Source: Syntrophobacter sp963666995 (GTDB lineage Bacteria; Desulfobacterota; Syntrophobacteria; Syntrophobacterales; Syntrophobacteraceae). From it: a stretch of 64,000 nucleotides of DNA. The stretch covers positions 1,116,001-1,180,000 of the forward strand of contig OY762941.1 of NCBI GenBank assembly GCA_963666995.1. The letters are read 5' to 3'. The first letter of the stretch is position 1; each line of letters opens with the position of its first letter. Below are positions 25,258-35,622 of the stretch, piece by piece. Made by a program: the position numbers and the translations under genes. The notes under the pieces were generated by a model that was given only the letters and a program-made list of their open reading frames with translations, did not search any database and had not been told where the DNA came from.

Positions 25258-25318
25258 CGCCGGAATGACGCATCATGGTTTCATCCGGCGTCGGTTTTTC
25301 CTGTGGGCAACAGATCGT
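25258..25318 (+). repeat. Dispersed repeat, right half only (copy D)
   Basis: Reads CCGCCGGAATGACGCATC, then CATCCGGCGTCGGTTTTTCC and GGGCAACAG, matching the right half of the compact copy at 55563-55758. No left half is recognisable next to it. Confidence 0.6.
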
Positions 25319-26080
25319 AAGGGCTGCCGCCCGGCAGGGCCATCCCGGGCGGCATCTCGATATGAAAAGAGCCGGCGGAAGAGCGACATCTCCGGGAGCG
25401 CGTGAAAATGCTTTCCGGAGAACACCCTCTCCCCGGCAGCCCAAAACCGTGCATCCGGAGTGCGTGGAGAATCCGGAAGATTCGATCGCAGGAGAGCTGA
25501 GCGGCTCACCTGCGAAAAACCGCTGCGACTGCCTCACCTCGGGGGGAAAAAAATGCCGTATCGAATGGAACGTTCCGCCGCAAGGCACAAAAATATTCCT
25601 TAACCGGACGAACCGGAAAACTACCCGTATAAGATGCCAAAGAGCAGAATATCAATATCTCCAGCAGAGGCTTCTTTACACAATCGGCATTTTCCACCGT
25701 TTATTAACAAATCGCCCATGGTGAAAGAGGTACCCGTTATTCAACACCCATGTCAAATTCATAATATTCATGAATGGTATAACTTCGAGTAATATCTGTC
25801 GAAAAAGCCATCCTTTCCCATCAGGCGCCTGTCAATGGCCCGCTGAAATTAATGATTTGAACCTGTGCAAAGAAAGTATCCTAAGTAATACTTACAAGCT
25901 GAACCGCGTTCATTTTTCATATCATCGCTTGTGCTACATAAAGCCGGAATCGAGAAATTATTATAAAAGCCACACATGATTTGTGTATCTCGATACTTCT
26001 TCCGAGATTCTTGTAAGGCCTATTGGCAAAACCCTCGGGCACGTGCCGCCCTCATCGGCGCGGGGGATGCTCACCGGCCC

Positions 26081-26480
26081 TTTGTCCGAACAGAATCCAG
26101 GTGAAGAATGAACTGTCTGTCCGGACAACGTCACCCCGGCAGAGTTGCCGTGGTCCAGCATTATTAATCGGAACTACCCAATAATTTCACAAGGCATGGA
26201 TTCCGGTCTTCGAGACTGTGTCGAAATTCGGGAATACCTGTGAATTGAACGATACCCATCGCCCCGGCGAAGGCCGCTGCCCAGTGTCTTTTGCTGTAAC
26301 TAACTGAAAGTACCAGATATTATGGCTCTCACCGGAATGTCAAATTATGTCTCAAGACCGCCGTTCATCTCCATTTGCCTCGGAATAGCCCTGAGACAGG
26401 TATTGTGACACCATCTCCTTCGCCGGAATGACGAATCCTGAGTTCATCCCGCCCCGGCTTCTCTTTTGGGCAACAGCCCC
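26081..26480 (+). repeat. Dispersed repeat, copy B (interrupted)
   Basis: Left half (about 26081-26207): TTTGTCCGAACAGAATCC, GTCACCCCGGCAGAGTTGCC, ACCCAATAATTTCAC, GGATTCCGG. Right half (about 26419-26480): CGCCGGAATGACGAATCC, CCCCGGCTTCTCTTTTGGG, CAACAGCCCC. Roughly 210 extra bases separate the halves, at the same hairpin loop where copy A is interrupted but with different inserted sequence. Confidence 0.7.
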
Positions 26481-27216
26481 TCACCCGATCCGCCTCCCGG
26501 CAATCTCCGGCCGACGGACCCCGGGGGTAGGCTGCGATTCGGTGTTCGATCACCCCAACGAACCATACCGGCCCCCCCATGTTATTAAGTAGCTTGATCT
26601 AGTTACTGAATAAATGCAAAAATTATAGCTTTGTTCTGTATCCGTCAAGCGAAAAGATGATTCATCCAAGGGGAAACGCTGCCGATGTACATTATGTCGG
26701 CGCGACCGGAAGCGGCAGCGGGGAGGCGCAGAAAGGCATGCGGAGCCGCAGGCCCCGTTCCCCCCGTTGCGGAAGCTGCTTGCGGCTGGGTCGATTGGAG
26801 TGATAATTGTTATCCGGTGTGATCCTTTGCCTTCACATGGACAGGGAAGGCACCGGGAAAAAAATCGGAGAGGGCCGAGCGCGAAGGACGCCCGGAAAAG
26901 GCTCAATCCGGCGGAGATCATACGGCCCCTCGAAAGTCGGCCTTCTCGGGTGCGAACGCGGCGGAACGGGTTAAAAAGCGCCATGCATTTGCAAGCGAAG
27001 CTTCTCCTCCAGGCTGCCGGCTGCACCGGGCGGCCGTCACCGGGGCCGGAAAACCGACGTCAATTGTTAAACTTTTGTAACCAATGACAATCTTGCCTGA
27101 AACAGGCTCATATTCCACGGATGCGCCCTTGACACTCTTTCGAATCGAGATGAATGTACCGGTAAGGCAGTGAGTGGGACTTATATCCGATGCACACCAC
27201 CAGAGGAGGAGAGAGA

Positions 27217-27567
27217 ATGAAGTTATCGAGACTGCCCGTAGTACTGGCCCTGGCCGTTATGCTGATTGCGTTCCCGGCCCTCGCGCACGCCAACTGCACC
27301 CAGGATGGCAAGGTTGTTTACGTGAGCGTTCCTTATCTCAGCGGTGGTCAAGTGACCATACAGCTTGCACCCCTGACCGACACTCCCACATTTTACTATC
27401 AATACACCGCTTTCAACCCGACCGAGGCGTTCGTAAGCGCCCTCACCGCAGCCATGGCCGGAGGGCTGACCGTAACCCTGGTCGGGAACGCCGGCTCCTG
27501 CCCGTCGTCCGGGACCATTCGCGATGCCGGCTCGGTGATTCAATTTCTGAAAATCCACCGGCGGTAG
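27217..27567 (+). CDS. Small secreted protein, unknown
   Basis: A 116-residue protein starting at ATG 27217 behind GAGGAGAGAGA. It has a clear signal peptide (MKLSRLPVVLALAVMLIAF, cleavage after AHA near residue 23). The mature part of about 90 residues has two Cys (ANCTQ and GSCPSS), which could form one disulfide, and is rich in Thr, Val and Gly. No family is recognised. Confidence 0.7.
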   Translation: MKLSRLPVVLALAVMLIAFPALAHANCTQDGKVVYVSVPYLSGGQVTIQLAPLTDTPTFYYQYTAFNPTEAFVSALTAAMAGGLTVTLVGNAGSCPSSGTIRDAGSVIQFLKIHRR

Positions 27568-27782
27568 CCTCCCTGATTTTGTTCGTTGATGTTGCCGAGT
27601 TCTTCCCGGCTTTCGCGGAAGGCTTCCGATTGGCCAAATGCTGCGAGCTGTGAGGGCAGGCACTCCATCTGAGGAGGAAGACCTCGTCCGGATCCGAGGC
27701 AGATGCCTCCGAGCCGAGCATGCCTGACAGCGCGCTGGAAAATCTTCAAACGGCACAGTTCCTCGTCGCCGGGGGTGACTCT

Positions 27783-28244
27783 ATGGCGGAACATATTTCA
27801 ACAATCTTCATCCCCATCGTATTTGTTGTGTTTGTGCTCGCAATAGCGAAATTCAGCGCAAAGGGTTGGCGCCGGCTTGCCGGGCTATATCCTCTGCGGA
27901 ATGAATTTACGGGTCAACGCTGGTTTTTCCGCAGCGCCGAGTTCGCCGATTCGAGCATAGGAAGTCTTTTGATCGTGGGCGCGGATCTCAGGGGTGTGCT
28001 GTTTTCCATTGTTTTTCCATTTTCGTTGTTCAGTCCACCCATTTTTGTTCCCTGGACCGACCTGTCGGGTGCAGAGCACAAAGGGCTTCTCACAAGGTTT
28101 GTCGAACTGAAGTTCGCCCAGGCGCCGGAATTTGAAAATCGAATTTCCGGACGACTGGCGGACAAACTGGAAGGATCTTCCGGCGGAGTCTGGAAGTACG
28201 AACGTGCGTCACGACGGGTGTTCTTCGAGAAGGACGGGGCATAA
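27783..28244 (+). CDS. Membrane-anchored protein, unknown
   Basis: A 153-residue protein from ATG 27783 (GGGGGTG upstream). One N-terminal helix (about residues 7-24, IFIPIVFVVFVLAIAKF), a central moderately hydrophobic stretch LFSIVFPFSLFSPPIFVPW, and a charged C-terminus. The FSPPIFVPWTDL stretch resembles membrane-bound proteins of unknown function with a PH-like fold, but I cannot name the family. Confidence 0.6.
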   Translation: MAEHISTIFIPIVFVVFVLAIAKFSAKGWRRLAGLYPLRNEFTGQRWFFRSAEFADSSIGSLLIVGADLRGVLFSIVFPFSLFSPPIFVPWTDLSGAEHKGLLTRFVELKFAQAPEFENRISGRLADKLEGSSGGVWKYERASRRVFFEKDGA

Positions 28245-28333
28245 GGAAGCCGGTTTTCCAGCCTGCCGTTCCTGAATGCATCGAAGAGCCGCCGGCCGAT
28301 CACTGAGCCGACCTGCTGCGTTCCCGTCCCCGG

Positions 28334-28867
28334 CTACTGAATCGGATACTCCCAGAAGGAGGTGATGTTAAAATCGCCCCTCCGGCCGCTGTCTCTTGCC
28401 GTCCCCGTGTAGCTGAACGCGATGGAAACCGTGTTGGGCGGCAATCTGACGAGACGGTCGAAAGTCACAGGAAAGGTGATGCCCGAGGGTTCCAGGCTGT
28501 TGTTGGTATCGCTCACCAGACCTTCCGTACCGAGCACTCTTCCCTGCGGATCAATGAAAATCACATCCATGTGAAAGTACTGAATTACGGCAAAATTATA
28601 CCTTATGGGATCGGCGTAATGCACTTCCCCGGAAATTCTCAGGGTATTGCCGTCCCCGGCATACCGGTAGTCCAGGTTTACATCGTTTGTTGACCATTTG
28701 CCGGATTGTTCGCCGGGCATCAGTATGCGAATCCACTTGTTCTGAGGCACTGTCTTATTGGTATAGTTCACCCCGACACTTTGACAGCCGGCAACCAGGA
28801 GGACCGTCAGAAGCATGGGTGCAAGGCCCCTGGGAACACCATTGAGTAACCTGTACAGTCGAGTCAT
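28334..28867 (-). CDS. Putative outer-membrane lipoprotein, unknown
   Basis: I start at the Met at 28867, which gives a 177-residue protein with a lipoprotein signal (LLTVLLVAGC, Cys at about residue 28). The rest is beta-rich (YRYAGDGNTLRISGEVHYAD, VSIAFSYTGTARDSG). It is transcribed away from the efflux operon. The open frame upstream of this Met carries no signal and seems non-coding. No family recognised. Confidence 0.65.
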   Translation of the reverse strand: MTRLYRLLNGVPRGLAPMLLTVLLVAGCQSVGVNYTNKTVPQNKWIRILMPGEQSGKWSTNDVNLDYRYAGDGNTLRISGEVHYADPIRYNFAVIQYFHMDVIFIDPQGRVLGTEGLVSDTNNSLEPSGITFPVTFDRLVRLPPNTVSIAFSYTGTARDSGRRGDFNITSFWEYPIQ

Positions 28868-29513
28868 GGGTCTGCCTCCGTTTATTTTCCTGATAATATG
28901 GTAACCCGCCGCTGAACCGGCGCCATTCAGAACCCGCTCAGCCGCCGGGGCGGGCGCGGGAAAGCGAGGGGCCCACACCCCGAGTTCGAACCCAGCCCCT
29001 CCACTTATAATATAACCCATATCCCGGCCTTTCGAAAAAGATGCCGACACGCTTTCCGATCGGGCCGCGCCGATGGAGCCCTTTCCCTGCCCGGGTTCAA
29101 CTCAAAGACCGGATTGTGCAGGCAGCCGATTACACCGGTGCGACAGGCCTTGCGGAGCAGGCCGCCTCGCCGGTTTCGCAAACGGACCGGTCATTGCCGA
29201 TGCTCCTGAAAAAGTGCCTTCAGACAGGTCCGCCCGGCTTGACTTGGAGGGTGTGCCGGTCTAAATTAGATCAACTTCGATTAATATTGTCACAATCAAC
29301 GCATATACGCACTATCCAATCGTATATATTCGAAATTGTCATACCCGGTCCAAGAATCTCTTTTACTCTGTCGCACTTGCAGGAAGATGAAGGTCAAATG
29401 GCGCCAGATCTCAGATCCCGCTTACCTTCCCCCAACGGGTCCAAAAGGTCAGGTCCGGCGATCTGCAGATAGTGGTAAGCCTCTATCGGTTTGATTTTCC
29501 TGGAGAGAAAAAC
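28868..29513. other. Intergenic region upstream of the efflux operon
   Basis: No gene is supported. The part at 29262-29345 is AT-rich (for example ATTAATATTGTCACAATC and CGTATATATTCG) and stands out from its GC-rich surroundings, so it is the likely promoter region of the RND operon. Confidence 0.45.
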
Positions 29514-31148
29514 ATGGCAGACGTCTCTGAGGCTAAAGCCGTTTCGACCATTGCCTGCTCTCTGCGAATTCCCGTGCTCCGGCAGGTTTTTGTTCTTGCG
29601 TTGACGTTGCTCACCGGGTGCTCGATGGTCGGACCGGACTTCCGCCGGCCATCCACGAACGTCGCCGATCAGTGGCTTGAGACCGGTGACGGTCGAGTCG
29701 AAACATCACCGGCTGCATACAGGGAATGGTGGAAAGCCTTCAACGATCCGGTCCTGGAGAATCTCATCCAGACCGCCTACAAACAGAATCTGGGGCTCCG
29801 TATCGCGGGTGTCCGGGTTCTGGAGGCGCGTGCCGTGCTGGGAATCGCGGTCGGTGAATTCTTCCCGCAAACTCAGCAGGCACTGGGATCGGCAAATGTC
29901 AACCGGACAAGCGCGACTGCACCTACGACGCCTCAGGGAGGGCTGAACAACCCGAGCCTGACTTTCCGGGAGGCCCAGGCCGGGTTCGGGGCCAGTTGGG
30001 AAATCGACTTCTGGGGCAAATTCCGGCGTGCCATACAATCCGCCGACGCCAACCTGCGCTCATCGATCGAAGCATACGATAACGCCCTTGTGACCCTGAC
30101 GGGGGATGTGGCAAGCACCTATGTGCAGATCCGCACCCTGGAAGACCGGCTGAACATCGCCACGGAAAATGTGGAGATTCAAAAGGAGAGCCTGCAGATC
30201 GCGAGGGTGCGTTTTCAGACCGGCGTCACCAGCGACCGCGACGTGCAGCAGGCCATAGCCGAATTGAACAGCACCGAATCAACCGTCTTCCAATTGAACA
30301 CCCAGTTGCGGCAGGCAAAGAATGCCCTGTGTACCCTGCTGGGTTTGCCGCCGAGCCACCTGGAGGATGCGCTTTCGGGGACCGGCGGGATTCCCGGGGT
30401 TCCCTCTCAGGTTGCTGTGGGCATCCCCACCGACCTTCTGCGCCGGCGCCCCGACATTCGCGCCGCTGAATACCAGGCGGCATCGGAGTGTGCACAAATC
30501 GGTGTTGCCAAGGCGGATCTTTACCCGGCATTTTCCCTGTCCGGCAACTTCGGGTTTCTCTCCAGTGATGTCGGCAAGTTTGCACTCAGCGATATCTCCT
30601 CATGGAAAAGCAGGACCGGCTCGATCGGGCCTGCATTCCAGTGGAACCTGTTCAATTACGGTCAGATCACGAACCGTGTCAGAGCGCAGGACGCCCGGTT
30701 CCAGGAGGCGCTCGTCAGTTATCAGAACATCGTGCTGCAGGCACAACAGGAAGTGGAGAACGGTCTGGTCTCCTTCCTCAACGCCCAGGGGCAGGTGGAG
30801 TCGCTCACCGCGGCCGCGGCCGCGGCGAAGGAAAGCGTCAATCTGGCAATGATTCAGTACACGGAGGGAGTGACGGATTACACCACCGTGCTCACCGCTC
30901 AGCAGAATTTGCTCAGTTATCAGCTCGATCTGGCCGACAGCCAGGGCGCGGTGCCCCAAAGCCTGATCGCCGTATATCGTGCGCTTGGAGGCGGCTGGGA
31001 ACTCCGTGAAGGACACGACTTCGTTCCATCCGAAATCAAAGAGACCATGGAACAGCGTACCGACTGGGGCAAACTTTTGACGCCGGCGACTGCGGAGCCG
31101 CCTGCAGCTGAAGAACAGGGCCCCCTATTGCGGACCCCCGACTGGTAG
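29514..31148 (+). CDS. Outer-membrane efflux channel lipoprotein, NodT/OprM family
   Basis: The 544-residue protein starts at ATG 29514 behind GGAGAGAAAAAC. A lipoprotein signal is present (LTLLTGC). Two OEP repeats follow, with landmarks WWKAFNDPVLENLIQTA, GASWEIDFWGKFRR and, in the second half, LLRRRPDIRAAEYQ and SFLNAQGQVESL. It forms the trimeric outer-membrane exit duct for the RND pump encoded next. Length is a little above the usual 470-490 because of a longer C-terminal tail. Confidence 0.92.
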   Translation: MADVSEAKAVSTIACSLRIPVLRQVFVLALTLLTGCSMVGPDFRRPSTNVADQWLETGDGRVETSPAAYREWWKAFNDPVLENLIQTAYKQNLGLRIAGVRVLEARAVLGIAVGEFFPQTQQALGSANVNRTSATAPTTPQGGLNNPSLTFREAQAGFGASWEIDFWGKFRRAIQSADANLRSSIEAYDNALVTLTGDVASTYVQIRTLEDRLNIATENVEIQKESLQIARVRFQTGVTSDRDVQQAIAELNSTESTVFQLNTQLRQAKNALCTLLGLPPSHLEDALSGTGGIPGVPSQVAVGIPTDLLRRRPDIRAAEYQAASECAQIGVAKADLYPAFSLSGNFGFLSSDVGKFALSDISSWKSRTGSIGPAFQWNLFNYGQITNRVRAQDARFQEALVSYQNIVLQAQQEVENGLVSFLNAQGQVESLTAAAAAAKESVNLAMIQYTEGVTDYTTVLTAQQNLLSYQLDLADSQGAVPQSLIAVYRALGGGWELREGHDFVPSEIKETMEQRTDWGKLLTPATAEPPAAEEQGPLLRTPDW

Positions 31149-31161
31149 GAGGAAAGGGCGT

Positions 31162-32475
31162 ATGTTTTCGACTCATGTCGGAGTACCAGGTTGGCGCGGG
31201 ATGAAGGACTGCATGATGAGAGATCGGCGGGTGCCGATCGCAGTCGTCCGGGCAGCGCCTTTACGCGTTTTGCGGCACGCATTGGCTGTTGCGCTGGTGC
31301 TGTTTGTGGCGACCGCGTGCGATGACGGTAAGAATAAATACGTGGCGCCGCCGCCGCCGAAGGTGACCGTGGCAAAGCCGGAAGTGCGGACGGTTACCGA
31401 AAATCTCGAGTTCACGGGCACCACCGCGGCGTTTGCGACGGTAAAGCTGGTAGCCCGGGTCCAGGGATACCTCGAAAAGATCCATTTCATTGACGGAACC
31501 ATGGTGAAGAAGGGCGATCTCCTGTTCACCATTCAGCAGGAGCAGTACAAAGCGCAGTTGCAGCAGGCTTTGGCAGAGGTTGCGGCGTCAAAGGCAAAGC
31601 TCGAGAACGCCGTCACCGAGTATGACCGCTATCTCAGCCTTTACAAGCAGAGGGCCGGACCGGCAACGCTCGTCGATCAGTGGAAGTATACCAAGGAGTC
31701 GTCGGCGGCCGCCCTCGAGAGCGCGCAGGCGCAAGTGATCCTGGCAAAACTGAATCTTGGCTACACAACGATCACCGCGCCGTTCGACGGACAGATGGGG
31801 CGCCACCTGATCTATCCCGGGAATCTGGTGGGCGGCGGTGGCGGCGGCCAGGATACGGTTCTGGCTGAGATCAACCAAATCGATCCGCTCTACGTCTACT
31901 TTACGATCAACGAGCGCGATCTTTTGCGGGTGATCGCCGAACGGGGAGCAACAAGGCGCGAGGGCACGGCCCCGAAGGACGCAAGGCAGGCGGTGTTCAT
32001 GGCTCTCGCCGGCGAGAAGGGCTACCCGCACCAGGGGGTGGTCGATTTCGCCGCGATCACCGCCAATCCACAAACCGGTACGCTGCAGTTGCGCGGAATC
32101 TTTCCGAATCCAAAGGGAGATATCCTTCCGGGCCTGTTTGCCCGTGTTCAGGCCCCCTTCCAGCAGACCAAAGACGCGATCCTGGTTCCTGCGGACGCGG
32201 CCGGCTTCGATCAGCAGGGCTATTACGTACTGGTTGTAGGCGATAAGAACGTGGTCGAGCGCAGACAGGTGGAAATCGGTGAACAGTTCGGCGAGATGCG
32301 CGTGATCAAGTCCGGCCTGACCGCCGACGAGCGGGTGGTCGTCGACGGTATGCTAAGAGCTGTCCCCGGTCGAGAGGTAACCCCGGAGGAGGGCGGTAAA
32401 CCGGCAGCCGCTCCGGCAGCCGGCAGCGTCCCACGGAAATCGGACCTGGTATGCCGAGCCGGAGGGACGGCATGA
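31162..32475 (+). CDS. RND efflux periplasmic adaptor (membrane fusion protein)
   Basis: The 437-residue AcrA/MexA-type adaptor starts at ATG 31162 behind AGGAGGAAAGG. A hydrophobic segment with lipobox-like FVATAC lies at about residues 40-53. Then come the lipoyl half (EFTGTTAAFATVKLVARVQGYLEKI), the helical hairpin (EVAASKAKLENAVTEYDRYL) and the beta-barrel domain (APFDGQMGRHLIYPGNLV). Its stop overlaps the pump start by four bases. Confidence 0.93.
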   Translation: MFSTHVGVPGWRGMKDCMMRDRRVPIAVVRAAPLRVLRHALAVALVLFVATACDDGKNKYVAPPPPKVTVAKPEVRTVTENLEFTGTTAAFATVKLVARVQGYLEKIHFIDGTMVKKGDLLFTIQQEQYKAQLQQALAEVAASKAKLENAVTEYDRYLSLYKQRAGPATLVDQWKYTKESSAAALESAQAQVILAKLNLGYTTITAPFDGQMGRHLIYPGNLVGGGGGGQDTVLAEINQIDPLYVYFTINERDLLRVIAERGATRREGTAPKDARQAVFMALAGEKGYPHQGVVDFAAITANPQTGTLQLRGIFPNPKGDILPGLFARVQAPFQQTKDAILVPADAAGFDQQGYYVLVVGDKNVVERRQVEIGEQFGEMRVIKSGLTADERVVVDGMLRAVPGREVTPEEGGKPAAAPAAGSVPRKSDLVCRAGGTA

Positions 32476-35400
32476 TCTCGACCTTTTTCATCAACCGCCC
32501 GATTTTCGCCAACGTTATAGCAATCGTCCTGATGATTCTCGGCGCCGTCGCCCTGAAGAACCTGCCGGTGGCGCAATACCCGGAGATCGTGCCGCCGACG
32601 ATCCAGGTTTCGACCAACTACCCCGGCGGCAGCGCCGACGTCGTCGCCAATACCGTCGGTATCCCGATCGAACAGGCGGTCAACGGCGTGGAAGGCTCGA
32701 TCTACATGCAGTCCACCAGCGGGAGCGACGGCAGCTACATCCTGACGGTCTCATTCAACGTCGGCACCGACATAAACACGTCGCTCTCGCTGGTGCAAAA
32801 CGCAGTCAACGGCGCCACCGCGCAGCTCCCCCCACAGGTGCAAAGCCAGGGCGTCATCGTGAAAAAGGTGTCGACGAACATTCTCATGTTCGTCAGCCTC
32901 TTTTCGGACAACAACCGCTATGATGAGAAATTTCTGTGCAACTACGCCATCATCAATCTGCAGCAACCGCTCGCCCGCCTGCCCGGCATCGCCGAGGTCA
33001 ATGTCCTCGGAGCCGGCGCCTACAGCATGCGCATCTGGCTTGACCCAAACAAGATGCAGGCTTACGGGCTGACCACCATTGAGGTGCTCGAAGCGGTAAA
33101 GAATCAGAATACCCAGGTTGCCGCGGGACAGCTCGGCGGTCCGCCGATGCCGTCCGATCAACTGTTCCAGATCACGCTGACGACACTCGGACGATTGGCC
33201 TCAGTCGAGGACTTCGAGGACATTATCATCAAGTCGCAGTTCAACCCGAATACCGGCAGCGCACAAATTGTCCGTGTGAAGGACGTCGCTCGCGTCGACC
33301 TCAGCCAACAGACCTATTCGCAGTTCTCCGGCATCAGCGGCCTGAAGGCCGGTCACCTCGCCATCTATTCCCTGCCGGGCGCCAACGCGCTGCAGGTCGC
33401 CGACGGGGTCCGGAAAAAGATGAAGGAAATGAGCGGGAAGTTCCCGGAAGGGCTCAATTACAGGGCGCTCTACGATACGACCCTCTTTATTGACGAGTCG
33501 ATCCATGCAGTCTACACAACGCTGTTCGAGGCGGGCATCCTCGTTTTGATCGTCATCGCATTGTTTCTCCAGAACTTCAGGGCGATTCTCGTACCGGCGA
33601 CAACGGTGCCGGTTACGATCATCGGCGCCTTTGCCGCGATGCTTGCACTCGGCTTCACCGTCAACCTGATGACGCTGTTCGCACTGATCCTTGCCATCGG
33701 CATCGTGGTCGACGACGCCATCGTTATCGTGGAGAATGCTTCCCACTATATCGAGACGGGATTGTCGCCGCACGATGCCGCAATCAAGGCGATGAGCGAG
33801 CTGACCGGTCCGGTCATGGGCATCACCCTGGTGCTGACGGCGGTATTTCTGCCGGCGGCGTGCATGCCGGGTATTACCGGCCAATTGTTCCGGCAGTTCG
33901 CGCTGGTCATCGCTTCCACCGCCGTCATCAGCGCCCTGAACGCGCTGACGCTCAAGCCCGCGCAGTGCGCGCTCTATTTGAAACCGAGGCCGAAGGACAA
34001 GAAGATCAACTGGTTTTATCGCGGCTTCAATCGGGGCTACCAGGCGGTCGAGGACGTCTATATCGGTATGGTGAGCTGGATGGCGCACCACGTCGGACTC
34101 ATGGTGGCGGTGTTTGTCGCCATTATCGCCGCCGCCGGCTTCTTTTTTGCGCGGCATCCGACCGGGTTCCTGCCGACCGAAGATCAAGGTTACTGCATCG
34201 TCGCTACGGTGCTGCCGGACGGGGCCTCGCAGCCGCGTGTGGAAAAACTGGCTGCAAAGATCGGTGCGATGATAAAGGAAACACCGGGAGTGGAGGGTTG
34301 GGTGACGATCGGCGGCTTTTCCATCCTCGATGCGGCAAACCTTTCGAATACGGCTTCCATCTTCGTGGTTTACAAAGACTGGGACAAGCGGCCCGACCTT
34401 CCCCAGGACAAGATCATCGCGGATTTGGACCGGAAACTGTCGACTATCCAGGAAGCAAAGGTCGTTATTCTTATCCCGCCCGCGATTCCGGGCCTGGGGC
34501 AGGCGGGCGGCTTCCAGATGATGATCGAGGATCGCGGCGCCCTCGGTCTTGGAGAGCTGCAGAAGTCGACCCTCGCGCTGACCCGCGCGGCAAATTCGCA
34601 ATCCAGTTTGCAACGTGTCTTCACGACGTTCAGCGCCAACAGTCCGCAGTACTTCCTCGACATCAACCGCACCCAGGCCCTGTCGCTTGGCGTGCCGCTG
34701 AACGACGTCTTTCAGACGCTGCAAACCTACCTGGGATCGTCTTATGTCAACCTGTTCAACAAATTCAACCAGAGTTTCCAGGTCCGGATGCAGGCCGGCG
34801 CCGACTTCCGCCGCGTGGTTCAGGATATCTCCAGCCTTTACGTCGCCAACAAGACCGGCGAAATGGTACCGCTCGGTGCAATTGTCAGTGTCAAACCGAT
34901 CCTCGGTTCCGAACTTGTCACCCGGTACAACCTCTATCCCGCCGCGGCGGTGTTCGGGTCAGCCGCACCCGGATTCAGCTCGGGCCAGGCGCTCGGTCTG
35001 ATGGAGCAGGTGGCGGACAACAACCTGCCGCAGAGCATGGGTTACGACTGGACCACGATCTCCTACCAGGAAAAGCTGGTCGGCAATCAGGCATACTTCA
35101 TCTTCGCACTCTCGATCGTTCTCGTGTTTCTGGTGCTCGCCGCCCAATATGAAAGCTGGTTCGACCCCGCGGCAGTGATCCTTGTCGTGCCGATCGCGCT
35201 CGTGGGCGTGCTGCTCGCACTCATCGTCAGGAAATTCCCGGTCGATCTTTACACGCAGATCGGCCTCGTACTGATGATCGCGCTCGCCGCCAAGAACGCA
35301 ATCCTGGTCGTGGAATTCGCCCGTGAATTGCATACCGAAGGCATGTCGATCGTCGACGCGGCAGTCGAAGCAACCCGGCGGCGATTCCGGCCGATTGTGA

Positions 35401-35597
35401 TGACCTCGTTTGCCTTCATACTCGGCGTCGTGCCTCTCCTGAAGGCGACCGGCGCGGGAGCGGCCAGCCAGCAGTCGCTCGGCACGGTCGTATTCGGCGG
35501 CATGCTCGCCTCCACGCTGCTCGCAATCCCTTTCGTGCCGGTGTTTTACATCATCATGGCGCGCATCGGAGAGCGGAAGCGCAAAAGCATATCGTGA
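32472..35597 (+). CDS. RND multidrug efflux pump (AcrB/HAE1 family)
   Basis: The 1041-residue inner-membrane pump starts at ATG 32472 (ISTFFINRPIFANVIA), coupled to the adaptor by an ATGA overlap. The proton-relay pair is visible in helix 4 (AIGIVVDDAIVIVENA), with the relay Lys region in AAKNAILVVEFA. The periplasmic porter loops and two six-helix halves are complete. With the OMF and MFP genes this is a full tripartite pump; substrates (drugs, solvents, bile-like compounds) cannot be told. No TetR-type repressor adjoins it. Confidence 0.95.
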   Translation: MISTFFINRPIFANVIAIVLMILGAVALKNLPVAQYPEIVPPTIQVSTNYPGGSADVVANTVGIPIEQAVNGVEGSIYMQSTSGSDGSYILTVSFNVGTDINTSLSLVQNAVNGATAQLPPQVQSQGVIVKKVSTNILMFVSLFSDNNRYDEKFLCNYAIINLQQPLARLPGIAEVNVLGAGAYSMRIWLDPNKMQAYGLTTIEVLEAVKNQNTQVAAGQLGGPPMPSDQLFQITLTTLGRLASVEDFEDIIIKSQFNPNTGSAQIVRVKDVARVDLSQQTYSQFSGISGLKAGHLAIYSLPGANALQVADGVRKKMKEMSGKFPEGLNYRALYDTTLFIDESIHAVYTTLFEAGILVLIVIALFLQNFRAILVPATTVPVTIIGAFAAMLALGFTVNLMTLFALILAIGIVVDDAIVIVENASHYIETGLSPHDAAIKAMSELTGPVMGITLVLTAVFLPAACMPGITGQLFRQFALVIASTAVISALNALTLKPAQCALYLKPRPKDKKINWFYRGFNRGYQAVEDVYIGMVSWMAHHVGLMVAVFVAIIAAAGFFFARHPTGFLPTEDQGYCIVATVLPDGASQPRVEKLAAKIGAMIKETPGVEGWVTIGGFSILDAANLSNTASIFVVYKDWDKRPDLPQDKIIADLDRKLSTIQEAKVVILIPPAIPGLGQAGGFQMMIEDRGALGLGELQKSTLALTRAANSQSSLQRVFTTFSANSPQYFLDINRTQALSLGVPLNDVFQTLQTYLGSSYVNLFNKFNQSFQVRMQAGADFRRVVQDISSLYVANKTGEMVPLGAIVSVKPILGSELVTRYNLYPAAAVFGSAAPGFSSGQALGLMEQVADNNLPQSMGYDWTTISYQEKLVGNQAYFIFALSIVLVFLVLAAQYESWFDPAAVILVVPIALVGVLLALIVRKFPVDLYTQIGLVLMIALAAKNAILVVEFARELHTEGMSIVDAAVEATRRRFRPIVMTSFAFILGVVPLLKATGAGAASQQSLGTVVFGGMLASTLLAIPFVPVFYIIMARIGERKRKSIS

Positions 35598-35622
35598 TCG
35601 TCAGTGTGGGGTACCCGTCAGC

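Larger units (their letters stand above)
24849..27216. other. 2.4-kb gene-poor region with dispersed repeats
   Basis: The first 200 bases are AT-rich and should hold the promoter of the minus-strand cluster. A partial dispersed repeat lies at 25258-25318 and an interrupted full copy at 26081-26480. AT-rich DNA at 25600-25980 has no gene I can support. Open frames such as 25275-25724, 26550-27026 and 26767-27087 lack ribosome sites and family features and partly translate the repeats. Confidence 0.55.

Noticed and set aside
25275..27087. Several 80-160 residue open frames in the repeat-bearing gap
   Set aside because: No ribosome sites, signal peptides or families; they translate parts of dispersed repeats or overlap each other.
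33201..34724. Long (507-residue) open frame on the minus strand
   Set aside because: It lies wholly inside the RND pump gene in antisense, is very rich in His, Arg and Asp, and has no family features; a by-product of GC-rich codon use.
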